From positions 1-44,061 of the IMG/VR virus record IMGVR_UViG_3300036772_000119: a stretch of DNA of 44,061 nucleotides; one strand, written 5' to 3'. Shown here one piece after another: positions 1 to 7,456 of the stretch; the stretch's first letter is position 1; every line of letters starts with the position of its first letter. This stretch comes from a virus. Made by a program: the position numbers and the translations under genes. The notes under the pieces were generated by a model. The model had not been told where the DNA came from and ran no database searches. It was given only the letters and a program-made list of their open reading frames with translations.

Positions 1-1
1 C

Positions 2-328
<327 letters not shown>

Positions 329-374
329 TCCTCTTCGTCCTTTGAGCCGCAGGTGCGTTAGCTGCCCTCACTCA

Positions 375-406
375 CCCCGGTCACATACTTGTGTATGCTC
401 CCGGGG
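375..406. repeat. intergenic palindrome between lamB and malM
   Basis: A 32-nt imperfect palindrome: CCCCGG (375-380) pairs with CCGGGG (401-406), and CATAC pairs with GTATG around a TTGT loop, with a 3x3 internal mismatch. The flanking GTTGCCGCCTTCCTGCAACT belongs to a repeat type I recall from Serratia and Rahnella intergenic regions; I cannot verify that here. In E. coli the lamB-malM gap also holds palindromic (REP-type) sequence, thought to affect mRNA stability. Confidence 0.55.
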
Positions 407-553
407 ATGAGTTCAGTTGCCGCCTTCCTGCAACTCAAATGACTTCGAGGCCTGTGCCAGTTTTCAAAAGTACAAGCAGTAAAGAAGATGTGCTGGCTGG
501 CGGATTATCGCTGATAACCGCCAGCCTTCATGGTGATTTCAAAGGAAACAATA

Positions 554-1450
554 ATGAAAAAGAATCTGCTGTCACTGTGTCTGTCGCTGAGCCTGCTGGC
601 TGCTGCACCTGCGGTCGTGAATGCGGCGCAGAATGATGCGAATACCGCACCGGCGATTTCCAGCCAGACCTTACGCAACCTTTCATGGACGCCGCTGGTC
701 CCGCCAGTGACGCAGGATGTGACGCTCGGAACGTCCAGCGCACAGATTAATCAGGGGCAAATTCAGGGCGCCGTCGGGGCATTCGCATTGCCTGCCGACC
801 GGGGTTCACTTGAAATTACGCTGACCAGTATCGCGACCGGTAAAACCGTGTATGCGCCAAATGTTCTGGTGCTGGATGAGCAGATGCGTCCGGCAGCCTT
901 TTATCCTTCCAGCTATTTCCCGTATCAGAAACCGGGCATCGTCTCCAGTGACCGTCTGGAAGGTACACTGAAACTGACGCCAGCGCTGGGTCAGAAACAA
1001 ATTTATCTGCTGGTGTACACCACTCGTCAGGATCTGGCTGAAACGACGCAGATGGTGAACCCGGCTAAAGCCTTTGCCGCTGGCGTGGGTAACGCGGTAC
1101 CGGATATCCCGGATCCGATTGCCCGTCATACCCCAACCGGCACGCTGAGCCTGAAAGTCACCGCCGAGCAGAAAACCGGTAACGTGATGATTGGTCAGTT
1201 CCTCCCGTCATCTGCACCAGCAGCAGCGGCGCCAGTGGTTGTCGGCAGCACCCAGGCACCTGCGCCTGCGGCAGCCCCGGCCAAACCGTCTGAACCTATG
1301 CTCAGTGATTCCGAAACCTATTTCAACGACGCGATTAAGAAAGCGGTGAAAGCTGGGGACGTGGATAAAGCCCTGAAACTGCTGGACGAAGCTGAACGTC
1401 TGGGTTCTAAAACTGCCCGTAAAACCTTTATTGAAAGCGTGAAACACTAA
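554..1450 (+). CDS. malM: maltose operon periplasmic protein MalM
   Basis: The 298-aa MalM protein is the last gene of the malK-lamB-malM operon. It is a periplasmic protein whose exact role is unknown. The start ATG at 554 is preceded by AAAGGA (541-546) and opens a clear Sec signal peptide (MKKN, then a Leu/Ser/Ala-rich core, probable cleavage at VNA-A near residue 25). An Ala/Pro-rich linker lies around residues 218-245, and a short helical C-terminal domain follows. E. coli MalM is 306 aa, so the length fits. An upstream in-frame ATG at 530 would spoil the signal peptide and was rejected. Confidence 0.92.
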   Translation: MKKNLLSLCLSLSLLAAAPAVVNAAQNDANTAPAISSQTLRNLSWTPLVPPVTQDVTLGTSSAQINQGQIQGAVGAFALPADRGSLEITLTSIATGKTVYAPNVLVLDEQMRPAAFYPSSYFPYQKPGIVSSDRLEGTLKLTPALGQKQIYLLVYTTRQDLAETTQMVNPAKAFAAGVGNAVPDIPDPIARHTPTGTLSLKVTAEQKTGNVMIGQFLPSSAPAAAAPVVVGSTQAPAPAAAPAKPSEPMLSDSETYFNDAIKKAVKAGDVDKALKLLDEAERLGSKTARKTFIESVKH

Positions 1451-1456
1451 GTTTTC

Positions 1457-1487
1457 TTAGTGCCTCCCTGCGAAGGGGAGGCGCTAA
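1457..1487 (+). terminator. stem-loop after malM
   Basis: GCCTCCC (1462-1468) pairs with GGGAGGC (1476-1482), and TTAG/CTAA extends the stem across one mismatch. It lies 7 bp after the malM stop codon and is followed by a T-rich but interrupted stretch. It probably ends or stabilises the 3' end of the malK-lamB-malM transcript. Confidence 0.6.
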
Positions 1488-1553
1488 ATCTCCTCATTTC
1501 ATTTTCTCCCTTCTATTTGTTACCCTGTTGTTAATTCATTCAGCGGGGGATTT

Positions 1554-2393
1554 ATGGCGTCTGCAAACTGGGTCGATTTATCGAAAGATAAAGACAGCGG
1601 GATCGAGACGATCCACGCCCATTTCGAAGGCCATGCTTACGATCCTCACTGGCATGACAGCTATCTGGTCGGCGTTACGCAATACGGATTGCAGCAGTTC
1701 AGCTGCCGGCGCCAGAAGCACCAGAGCCTGCCGGGTAAAGTGTTTATGCTCGAACCGGGCGAAATCCACGATGGCGATGCCGTGCAGCCCGGCGGTTTTA
1801 CTTACCACATGCTGTATCTCGATCCGCAATGGCTGAGCCGCGAACTGGCGGCGCGGCGCGATTCTCTGTCGTCTGCCGGTGATCCGAGTTTCGAAAACAC
1901 CTTAGCGCAGGATCCGCAGCTGGCGCAGGCGACGTCGATGGCGTTTCAGGCGTTGCATGGCAAAGAACTGCGCATTGTGCGGCAGACCGCGCTCGACGGA
2001 TTACTCAGCGCGCTGGGTGGACATCTCACCTGGCAACCGCCGCGTTTGCAGTGCGAAGCGCCATGGTCACGTGTGGCGCATCAGGCGCGGGAATATCTGC
2101 ACGCCCATCTGCACGAGGACATTGGCCTCGAACAACTGGCGGCGGCGACCGGCGAAAGCCGCTTTGTGGTCAGCCGTGCGTTTAAAGCCGAATTTGGATT
2201 GCCTCCTCACGCTTATCTTATTCAGCTGAAACTGACCCGCGCCCGCGAAGGGTTAGCGCTGGGACGCACGCCGGCAGCGGTGGCGGCAGACTTAGGGTTT
2301 GCCGATCAGAGTCATCTCGGGCGCTGGTTCCGCCGTGCGTATCAGCTCACGCCCGCGAATTACCGGCGTCTGTGCACAAATCTTCCAGATTGA
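1554..2393 (+). CDS. AraC-family transcriptional regulator with cupin N-terminus
   Basis: A 279-aa AraC/XylS-type regulator. The N-terminal ~140 residues form a cupin-like sensor domain (HWHDSYLVGV near residue 34; the LEPGEIHDGD turn), the AraC_binding type. The C-terminal ~95 residues carry two helix-turn-helix units, with typical AraC signatures in the second (AADLGFADQSHLGRWFRRAYQLTPANYR). The start ATG at 1554 has GGGGGA 4 bp upstream. The next gene, of DUF2000 type, starts 51 bp downstream on the same strand and is a likely target or partner. The inducer cannot be read from the sequence. Confidence 0.88.
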   Translation: MASANWVDLSKDKDSGIETIHAHFEGHAYDPHWHDSYLVGVTQYGLQQFSCRRQKHQSLPGKVFMLEPGEIHDGDAVQPGGFTYHMLYLDPQWLSRELAARRDSLSSAGDPSFENTLAQDPQLAQATSMAFQALHGKELRIVRQTALDGLLSALGGHLTWQPPRLQCEAPWSRVAHQAREYLHAHLHEDIGLEQLAAATGESRFVVSRAFKAEFGLPPHAYLIQLKLTRAREGLALGRTPAAVAADLGFADQSHLGRWFRRAYQLTPANYRRLCTNLPD

Positions 2394-2444
2394 GAAAAAG
2401 TGACAGGTTAAGCTCAGATTTCAACTGAACCGGAGCCTGTCACC

Positions 2445-2882
2445 ATGAATACCCCTGCCACAATTTTGCCCTCATCCCCTGGACGCTGCGTTATCGTGAT
2501 CAACCAGCAACTGGCCGCCGGACACGCCGCCAATGCCGCCGCGGTACTGGCGCTGACGCTCGGACAACGCCATCCGTCTCTGGTTGGCGCGCCGCTGATT
2601 GATGCTGATAACCGGGAACATCCGGGGCTGATCCCGATTGGTATCAGCGTGTTAGTGGCCGATGCTCAACAACTCACACAACTTCATCAGCATCTGCTTA
2701 ATGATGATGAAATGGATGGCATTATTTTCCCGGTGGAAGGGCAGCAAACCACTGATTACGCGGCATTTCGTGAAGCGGTATCTGTTGTGCCGACGGATAA
2801 CCTGCAACTGCTCGGCATCGCGCTGGCGGGGAATAAAAAAGTGGTGCGTAAGCTGACCGGCAAACTGGGATTACTGGGCTGA
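2445..2882 (+). CDS. DUF2000 family protein
   Basis: A 145-aa protein that matches the DUF2000 family as I remember it. These are small cytosolic proteins of unknown biochemical function with a peptidyl-tRNA-hydrolase-2-like fold. Visible hallmarks are the RCVIVINQQLAAGHAANAAA start, with an alternating hydrophobic strand and an Ala-rich helix, and the GIALAGNKKVVRKLTGKL C-terminus. GGAGCC lies upstream of the ATG. It probably forms a two-gene unit with the AraC-type regulator 51 bp upstream. I give no function. Confidence 0.75.
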   Translation: MNTPATILPSSPGRCVIVINQQLAAGHAANAAAVLALTLGQRHPSLVGAPLIDADNREHPGLIPIGISVLVADAQQLTQLHQHLLNDDEMDGIIFPVEGQQTTDYAAFREAVSVVPTDNLQLLGIALAGNKKVVRKLTGKLGLLG

Positions 2883-2917
2883 TGCCTGTCATTTAACCGT
2901 CACATTTTTTCTCTATT

Positions 2918-2945
2918 CTCCTGATATTCAAACTAATATCAGGAG
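2918..2945 (+). promoter_or_regulatory. hairpin that buries the phosphatase ribosome binding site
   Basis: CTCCTGATATT (2918-2928) and AATATCAGGAG (2935-2945) form a perfect 11-bp stem with a 6-nt loop (CAAACT). The 3' arm ends in AGGAG, the Shine-Dalgarno of the GTG start at 2953, so the folded RNA would hide it. There is no U-tract, so it is not an obvious terminator. It could also be a protein-binding dyad in DNA. Confidence 0.55.
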
Positions 2946-2952
2946 TTTCACC

Positions 2953-3651
2953 GTGCGTAAGTCCCTCGTCGCTCTGCTGCTTTTCACTCTGGGTTCCACC
3001 TTTGCTGTTCAGGCTGCTGAAGAAGCCAAACCGTTTATCACCAGTCAGGAACTGGATCTGACCCAATATCTGCCAGCGCCACCGGCGGATGATTCGGCGC
3101 AGACAAAAGCTGAACTGAAAGAATTGCTGGAAATTCAGGCCACCCGTACGCCTGAGCAAGAGAAAGCCGCGATTGCCGATGCTGAAGAAAACGTCTGGCG
3201 TTTTGCCGATGTGATGGGCCCGGATTTTGATGCCGCGAAACTGCCGAAAACCGCCGCACTGTTTGAACGCATTGTGGCGACAGAAGACGTGGTGGACGAT
3301 CACGCCAAGAAAGCGTTTAACCGTCCGCGTCCTTACATGCTGGATGAACAAATTCATCCGCTGCTGAAAAAATCTAAATCCGGTTCATGGCCTTCCGGTC
3401 ATTCCACTATCGGTTATCTGATGGCGACGGTGCTGGGTGAAATGGTGCCGGAAAAACGCAACGCGCTGTTCACCCGCGCGGCCGGTTACGCTGAAAATCG
3501 TCTGGTGGCCGGTTTCCATTACCGTTCTGATACCGTGATGAGTCGCACCGGCGCGGCGCTGATCGCCCAGAAGATGGCAGAGCAGCCTGATTTCAAAACG
3601 GAATTTGACGCGGCAAAAGCCGAACTGCGTACGCAGCTGGGCCTGAAATAA
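2953..3651 (+). CDS. periplasmic class A-like acid phosphatase (PAP2 superfamily)
   Basis: A 232-aa secreted phosphatase. A signal peptide (MRKSLVALLLFTLG..., cleavage near AVQA-A, residue 21) directs it to the periplasm. The three PAP2/vanadium-haloperoxidase motifs are present: K119-x6-R126-P127, P147-SGH150, and R183-x5-H189-x3-D193. These supply the phosphate-binding residues and the histidine nucleophile. Related class A enzymes (PhoN/PhoC) hydrolyse a wide range of phosphomonoesters. The third motif reads ENR rather than the usual SR, a small departure. The GTG start is chosen from AGGAG at 2941 and the signal peptide. Translation may be controlled by the hairpin at 2918-2945. Confidence 0.85.
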   Translation: MRKSLVALLLFTLGSTFAVQAAEEAKPFITSQELDLTQYLPAPPADDSAQTKAELKELLEIQATRTPEQEKAAIADAEENVWRFADVMGPDFDAAKLPKTAALFERIVATEDVVDDHAKKAFNRPRPYMLDEQIHPLLKKSKSGSWPSGHSTIGYLMATVLGEMVPEKRNALFTRAAGYAENRLVAGFHYRSDTVMSRTGAALIAQKMAEQPDFKTEFDAAKAELRTQLGLK

Positions 3652-3714
3652 TTGTCGTCAGTTCCTGCCTTTCCGGTAAAGTGTGGGGCGTAAAACTCGC
3701 AAAGGAAGGGACTG

Positions 3715-4200
3715 ATGGAATACAGATTCAAGCGAATGGCATCACCGGTCGGGCTGCTGACGCTGGCGGCAAAAGGCGACAAACTGACCGCCATTTTGTG
3801 GGAATGTGAAATCGACGGGCGTGTGCCGTTGGGCGATATGATTGAAGACCCGTCGTTTCCTATCCTGCTGAAAACCGAGCAACAGCTGAACGAATATTTT
3901 GCAGGCGAACGTACGTGCTTTGAGCTGGAACTGGATTTCACCGGCACGGAATTTCAGAAAGAAGTCTGGGCGGCGTTGCTGGAAATTCCCTTTGGTGAGA
4001 CGCGCAGTTATGGCGATATCGCCCGCCGTATTGGCCGTCCGAAAGCCGTCCGCGCCGTCGGTGCTGCCAATGGTCGTAACCCGATTTCCATTGTGGCGCC
4101 TTGCCATCGTGTCATCGGTGCTTCCGGTAAGTTAACCGGCTTTGCTGGCGGCCTCGATAACAAAGCGTTATTACTCAAGCTGGAAGGGCGCAAATCCTAG
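3715..4200 (+). CDS. ogt: methylated-DNA--protein-cysteine methyltransferase Ogt
   Basis: A 161-aa suicide DNA-repair protein that moves the alkyl group from O6-alkylguanine or O4-alkylthymine onto its own cysteine. The active site PCHRVIG is present with acceptor Cys at residue 130. The preceding conserved stretch AVRAVGAANGRNPI and the winged-helix DNA-binding region (FQKEVWAALLEIPFGETRSYGDIA) are intact. Length and the short N-terminal domain fit constitutive Ogt rather than the larger Ada. AAGGAAGG lies upstream of the ATG. The gene stands alone between the phosphatase and gdhA. Confidence 0.92.
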   Translation: MEYRFKRMASPVGLLTLAAKGDKLTAILWECEIDGRVPLGDMIEDPSFPILLKTEQQLNEYFAGERTCFELELDFTGTEFQKEVWAALLEIPFGETRSYGDIARRIGRPKAVRAVGAANGRNPISIVAPCHRVIGASGKLTGFAGGLDNKALLLKLEGRKS

Positions 4201-4225
4201 GGTTTTAATCGGGTAAATAAATCAC

Positions 4226-4255
4226 TTGATGTCCGCTTGTCAGTCGATGCATAGT
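4226..4255 (+). promoter_or_regulatory. possible gdhA promoter
   Basis: TTGATG (4226-4231) and CATAGT (4250-4255) are spaced 18 bp apart in the AT-rich gap upstream of gdhA, 60 bp before its ATG. The match to sigma-70 boxes is moderate. No other good pair was seen in the gap. Confidence 0.35.
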
Positions 4256-4314
4256 CAAAAAATAAGCAGTAAATAAAAAAAGACAACATCACTTACAGAC
4301 GGAGTTTTAAATCA

Positions 4315-5658
4315 ATGGATCAGATTCAATCCCTCGAACAGTTCTTATCCTCAGTACAACAACGCGACCCGCATCAGGTCGAATTCTCCCAGGCCGTACG
4401 TGAAGTTATGACCACGCTATGGCCTTTCCTCGAACAAAATCCGCAATACCGCCGTTCTGCTTTACTCGAACGTCTGGTGGAGCCGGAGCGTGTCATTCAG
4501 TTCCGCATCGCGTGGGTGGATGACAAAAATCAGGTGCAGGTGAACCGTGGCTGGCGCGTGCAGTTCAGCTCGGCGATTGGCCCGTATAAAGGCGGCATGC
4601 GTTTCCATCCGTCGGTCAATTTATCAATCCTCAAATTCCTTGGCTTTGAGCAGACTTTCAAAAATGCCCTGACCACGTTGCCAATGGGCGGCGGGAAGGG
4701 CGGCAGTGATTTCAATCCGAAAGGCAAAAGCGAAGGCGAAATCATGCGTTTCTGTCAGGCGCTGATGCTGGAACTGTACCGTCATCTCGGTCCGGATACC
4801 GATGTGCCTGCGGGGGATATCGGCGTCGGCGGGCGTGAAGTCGGGTATATGGCGGGGATGATGAAAAAACTCTCCAACAACACCGCCAGTGTGTTCACCG
4901 GCAAAGGGTTGTCGTTTGGCGGCAGTCTGATCCGCCCGGAAGCCACAGGTTATGGCTTGATCTATTTCACTGAATCGATGCTCAAACGCCATGGTCTGGA
5001 TTTTGAAGGTATGCGCGTTGCGGTATCCGGTTCCGGCAACGTCGCGCAATACGCGATTGAAAAAGCCATGTCACTGGGCGCCCGGGTGATTACGGCGTCA
5101 GATTCTAACGGTACTGTCGTCGATGAAGCAGGCTTTACTCCTGAGAAACTGGCGCTGCTGACCGAAATCAAAGCCAGCCGCGACGGGCGTGTGGCCGATT
5201 ATGCAGAAAAACTCGGGCTGACCTATCTCGAGGGCCAGCAGCCGTGGAACGTGCCGGTGGATATCGCGCTGCCTTGCGCCACGCAAAATGAACTGGATGC
5301 CGATGCGGCACGCGTGCTGATTGCCAATGGCGTGAAAGCCGTCGCCGAAGGCGCGAACATGCCGACAACCATTGAAGCGACCGACTTGTTCACCGACGCG
5401 GGCGTGTTGTTCGCGCCGGGCAAAGCGGCGAATGCCGGTGGCGTGGCGACGTCAGGTCTTGAAATGGCGCAGAACGCTGCACGTCTGAGCTGGAAAGCTG
5501 AAGAAGTGGATGCGCGTCTGCGTCACATCATGCTGGATATCCATCACTCCTGCGTGGAGTACGGCGGTGAAGGTAAACAGACACAATATGTGCGTGGCGC
5601 CAATATCGCCGGTTTCGTGAAAGTCGCCGATGCCATGCTGGCGCAGGGCGTGCTCTGA
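4315..5658 (+). CDS. gdhA: NADP-specific glutamate dehydrogenase
   Basis: A 447-aa enzyme, the same length as E. coli GdhA. It makes glutamate from 2-oxoglutarate, ammonium and NADPH, the high-ammonium route of nitrogen assimilation, in the cytosol as a hexamer. The catalytic segment PMGGGKGGSDFNPKGKS places the active-site lysine at K128, and the Rossmann dinucleotide motif VAVSGSGNVAQYA lies near residue 235. The start is set by the homologous N-terminus (MDQIQSLEQFL). The 3' end was originally followed convergently by the ileX tRNA; the prophage now lies between them. Confidence 0.96.
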   Translation: MDQIQSLEQFLSSVQQRDPHQVEFSQAVREVMTTLWPFLEQNPQYRRSALLERLVEPERVIQFRIAWVDDKNQVQVNRGWRVQFSSAIGPYKGGMRFHPSVNLSILKFLGFEQTFKNALTTLPMGGGKGGSDFNPKGKSEGEIMRFCQALMLELYRHLGPDTDVPAGDIGVGGREVGYMAGMMKKLSNNTASVFTGKGLSFGGSLIRPEATGYGLIYFTESMLKRHGLDFEGMRVAVSGSGNVAQYAIEKAMSLGARVITASDSNGTVVDEAGFTPEKLALLTEIKASRDGRVADYAEKLGLTYLEGQQPWNVPVDIALPCATQNELDADAARVLIANGVKAVAEGANMPTTIEATDLFTDAGVLFAPGKAANAGGVATSGLEMAQNAARLSWKAEEVDARLRHIMLDIHHSCVEYGGEGKQTQYVRGANIAGFVKVADAMLAQGVL

Positions 5659-5701
5659 TTTTAGGCAGCCACTTTTGAGGCAATTAATTTAGCTAACAAA
5701 A

Positions 5702-5725
5702 AAGCCACTTCTTGCGAAGTGGCTT
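5702..5725 (-). terminator. original ileX terminator, stranded by the prophage
   Basis: A 10-bp perfect stem (5702-5711 with 5716-5725), loop TTGC, with a T-run on the minus strand (the A-run 5698-5703). It lies just beyond the 3' tRNA stub, so before integration it ended ileX transcription. It may also act weakly for gdhA on the plus strand. Confidence 0.75.
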
Positions 5726-5746
5726 AATCGTTTGAATCTGATACTA

Positions 5747-5797
5747 AAATTTGGTGGCCCTTGCTGGACTTGAACCAGCGACCAAGCGATTATGAGT
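5747..5797. repeat. attL core (51-bp direct repeat)
   Basis: Bases 5747-5797 are identical to 41304-41354 (51/51), and both flanks diverge immediately. The repeat contains the 3' part of the ileX tRNA gene from the anticodon loop to CCA. The crossover therefore occurred within this segment. Confidence 0.95.
5752..5797 (-). pseudogene. 3' stub of tRNA-Ile2 (ileX) at attL
   Basis: The 46 nt match the anticodon-to-CCA half of the tRNA at 41309-41385. Beyond 5797 the sequence (AACAACTGAATAC) no longer fits a tRNA 5' half, so this stub cannot make a tRNA. Confidence 0.92.
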
Positions 5798-6163
5798 AAC
5801 AACTGAATACTAGGGAAAACAGTGATTTATCTTTTAATACAGTGGCATAACAAGCCAGGGATTGCCATGAAATGCCCGTTTACTCCATTTTCATCGCCAT
5901 TTTATCGCCATCAGCCTCAAGGTTTAATGGCGGCGGAAACGTCATGGTTTGAACGTTAGTTTAATCTAGATGGTGCGTTGATTATCCATCTAAGTTGATC
6001 GTTTAGGTGCCGATTGCATGGACTTATGGAAGCACAAGAGCAATACCAATGCTTTTCCTTAGGATTTTCGACATGAGCTATTCGGATGCATAGTAGTTAG
6101 CTTTTAATTTAGTTAGCTATCAAGCGAGCCATACATATTTGCATGGCTCATAATCGTGACCAT
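5798..6163. other. attP arm region, no gene
   Basis: This 366-bp non-coding stretch between attL and the end of shosT holds the paired ATCGCCA motif (5893-5910). It also holds TGGCGGCGG (5928-5936), a direct repeat of AGTTAGCT (6095-6102 and 6111-6118), and an inverted repeat GAGCCAT/ATGGCTC (6126-6132 and 6143-6149) near the shosT stop. The first items fit integrase, excisionase or IHF binding. I see no credible ORF. Confidence 0.6.
5893..5910. promoter_or_regulatory. paired arm-type site, left arm
   Basis: Two direct copies of ATCGCCA at 5893-5899 and 5904-5910 start 11 bp apart, about one helical turn. The same pair with the same spacing and orientation lies at 41222-41239 in the other arm. 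Likely a binding site for integrase arms or for Apl. Confidence 0.6.
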
Positions 6164-7447
6164 TCAATTATTCACCGGTTCGGGCCAACTCCAATTATCA
6201 TATCTTTGAATTTTAATAGTAAGTTCCTGCGGCGCTTCGCTACCACTCAAATTTTCTCGATAAGCAATGAGCCCTACAGGGATTACTTGCTCAGCACTAA
6301 AAGTGTTTGGTGCCCAGGGAGCAATGCGTTTATTGGGTTCAAAAACTTTAACGTCTCTGTTTATGGTTTTTAACCAAGAAATGCTTATGACTTCAGCACC
6401 GGCAGCATTGAGATACATCCTTGCGGTTTCATGCGCATTTCCTTCTGTACAAAAATCGTCAATGACTAATACCTTCGCTCCTCTTAAATTTGGATGATTG
6501 ACATAGCGAACTCCGGTATTTAGATTTTTTATAGGAGCTGGGTTTAGATGGACTGTATTAATCTGAGATGTTATTGATACGTCCCCGCCTCGCCTGCGGA
6601 TATTCTGAGATTTATCTGCCGTAGTATGTCTGATGAAAAGGTCTTTAAGATATTTCCCTTTGAATGCTACTGCTAGACCTTTTAGGTCATGCTCCATGAT
6701 CTCGCCAAGTTTGTATGGGTTTTGAGAGTTGTGACCTACATATGTAGTTATGTATTTTGCGCCATTACTTAGTCCAGAGAAAAAGATACTCGCTGCTAAG
6801 TATCTTATCCAGAAGTCTGGAGTGCCTATTGATAATTTGGCTAGTGATCGAGCATTCTCTGAGTAAAAACTAAAATCTGCAAGGTATGTACTAAAGGGAG
6901 CTAACGCATAGTAATTTGCATTATTTAAATTGCCTTGCCAACCCCAAGCGATTTCGCGTAGGCAGAAAATATCTATAAACCGCGCGATTTCTTTAGGGGA
7001 TGAAAATAGAAACCCATATTCGTTAACTGGTTCAAACCAAGTAGCATTTAAAAATAAAACTTTTCCATTTGTTGAGGCCTGCAAGTCTTCATCAGAACGG
7101 CCAACATAGATGATCTCATTCCTTTCGAGATTAAGATCTTCCATTATAAAATCGATAGCACGACCACTTTGTTTTACTGGGATGTCAGGGTTCAATGCTC
7201 GACAGTAGTGCTTTGATTTTGGATAACGTTGAGCAAGAAATTCATTTAATGGTATCTGTTCTTCTTCGCTGAATACCGTTCCATTATTGTTTGTAAGAAA
7301 TATTATGTGAATGTTCTTGGAATCTAAAAAGTCTAACAGTTTTTTGAATTCCCTTGCCATTGTTACTTTAATGTCATTCGAGTGAGGATTAGTTCTTGTT
7401 GGTAAGACAACATCACGTATAGAAAATATTACGGCTTTGAGAAGCAT
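6164..7447 (-). CDS. shosT: ShosT-like toxin: HAD-like plus phosphoribosyltransferase
   Basis: A 427-aa two-domain protein. Residues ~1-160 look like a HAD phosphatase: motif II LTNNNG is present near residue 51 and the acidic YVGRSDEDL near 120. However, the catalytic DxD is replaced by S9-I-R11 (AVIFSIRDVV), so phosphatase activity is doubtful. Residues ~230-400 form a type I phosphoribosyltransferase with the PRPP loop VLVIDDFCTEGNAHETAR (D330, D331). A PRTase toxin beside a DprA-like partner is the layout of the ShosTA system, as I recall it. AAGGAG overlapping the upstream stop codon (7453-7458) suggests translational coupling. The gene is clearly AT-rich compared with the phage core, which points to recent acquisition. 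Confidence 0.75.
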   Translation of the reverse strand: MLLKAVIFSIRDVVLPTRTNPHSNDIKVTMAREFKKLLDFLDSKNIHIIFLTNNNGTVFSEEEQIPLNEFLAQRYPKSKHYCRALNPDIPVKQSGRAIDFIMEDLNLERNEIIYVGRSDEDLQASTNGKVLFLNATWFEPVNEYGFLFSSPKEIARFIDIFCLREIAWGWQGNLNNANYYALAPFSTYLADFSFYSENARSLAKLSIGTPDFWIRYLAASIFFSGLSNGAKYITTYVGHNSQNPYKLGEIMEHDLKGLAVAFKGKYLKDLFIRHTTADKSQNIRRRGGDVSITSQINTVHLNPAPIKNLNTGVRYVNHPNLRGAKVLVIDDFCTEGNAHETARMYLNAAGAEVISISWLKTINRDVKVFEPNKRIAPWAPNTFSAEQVIPVGLIAYRENLSGSEAPQELTIKIQRYDNWSWPEPVNN

Positions 7448-7456
7448 AAATACTCC

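Noticed and set aside
5752-5797. Second tRNA gene at attL
   Set aside because: Only the 3' half matches; the upstream sequence cannot form a D arm or acceptor stem, so it is an att stub.
6143-6373. Plus-strand 76-aa frame at the end of shosT
   Set aside because: It overlaps the conserved C-terminus of the PRTase gene on the other strand and has no ribosome site.
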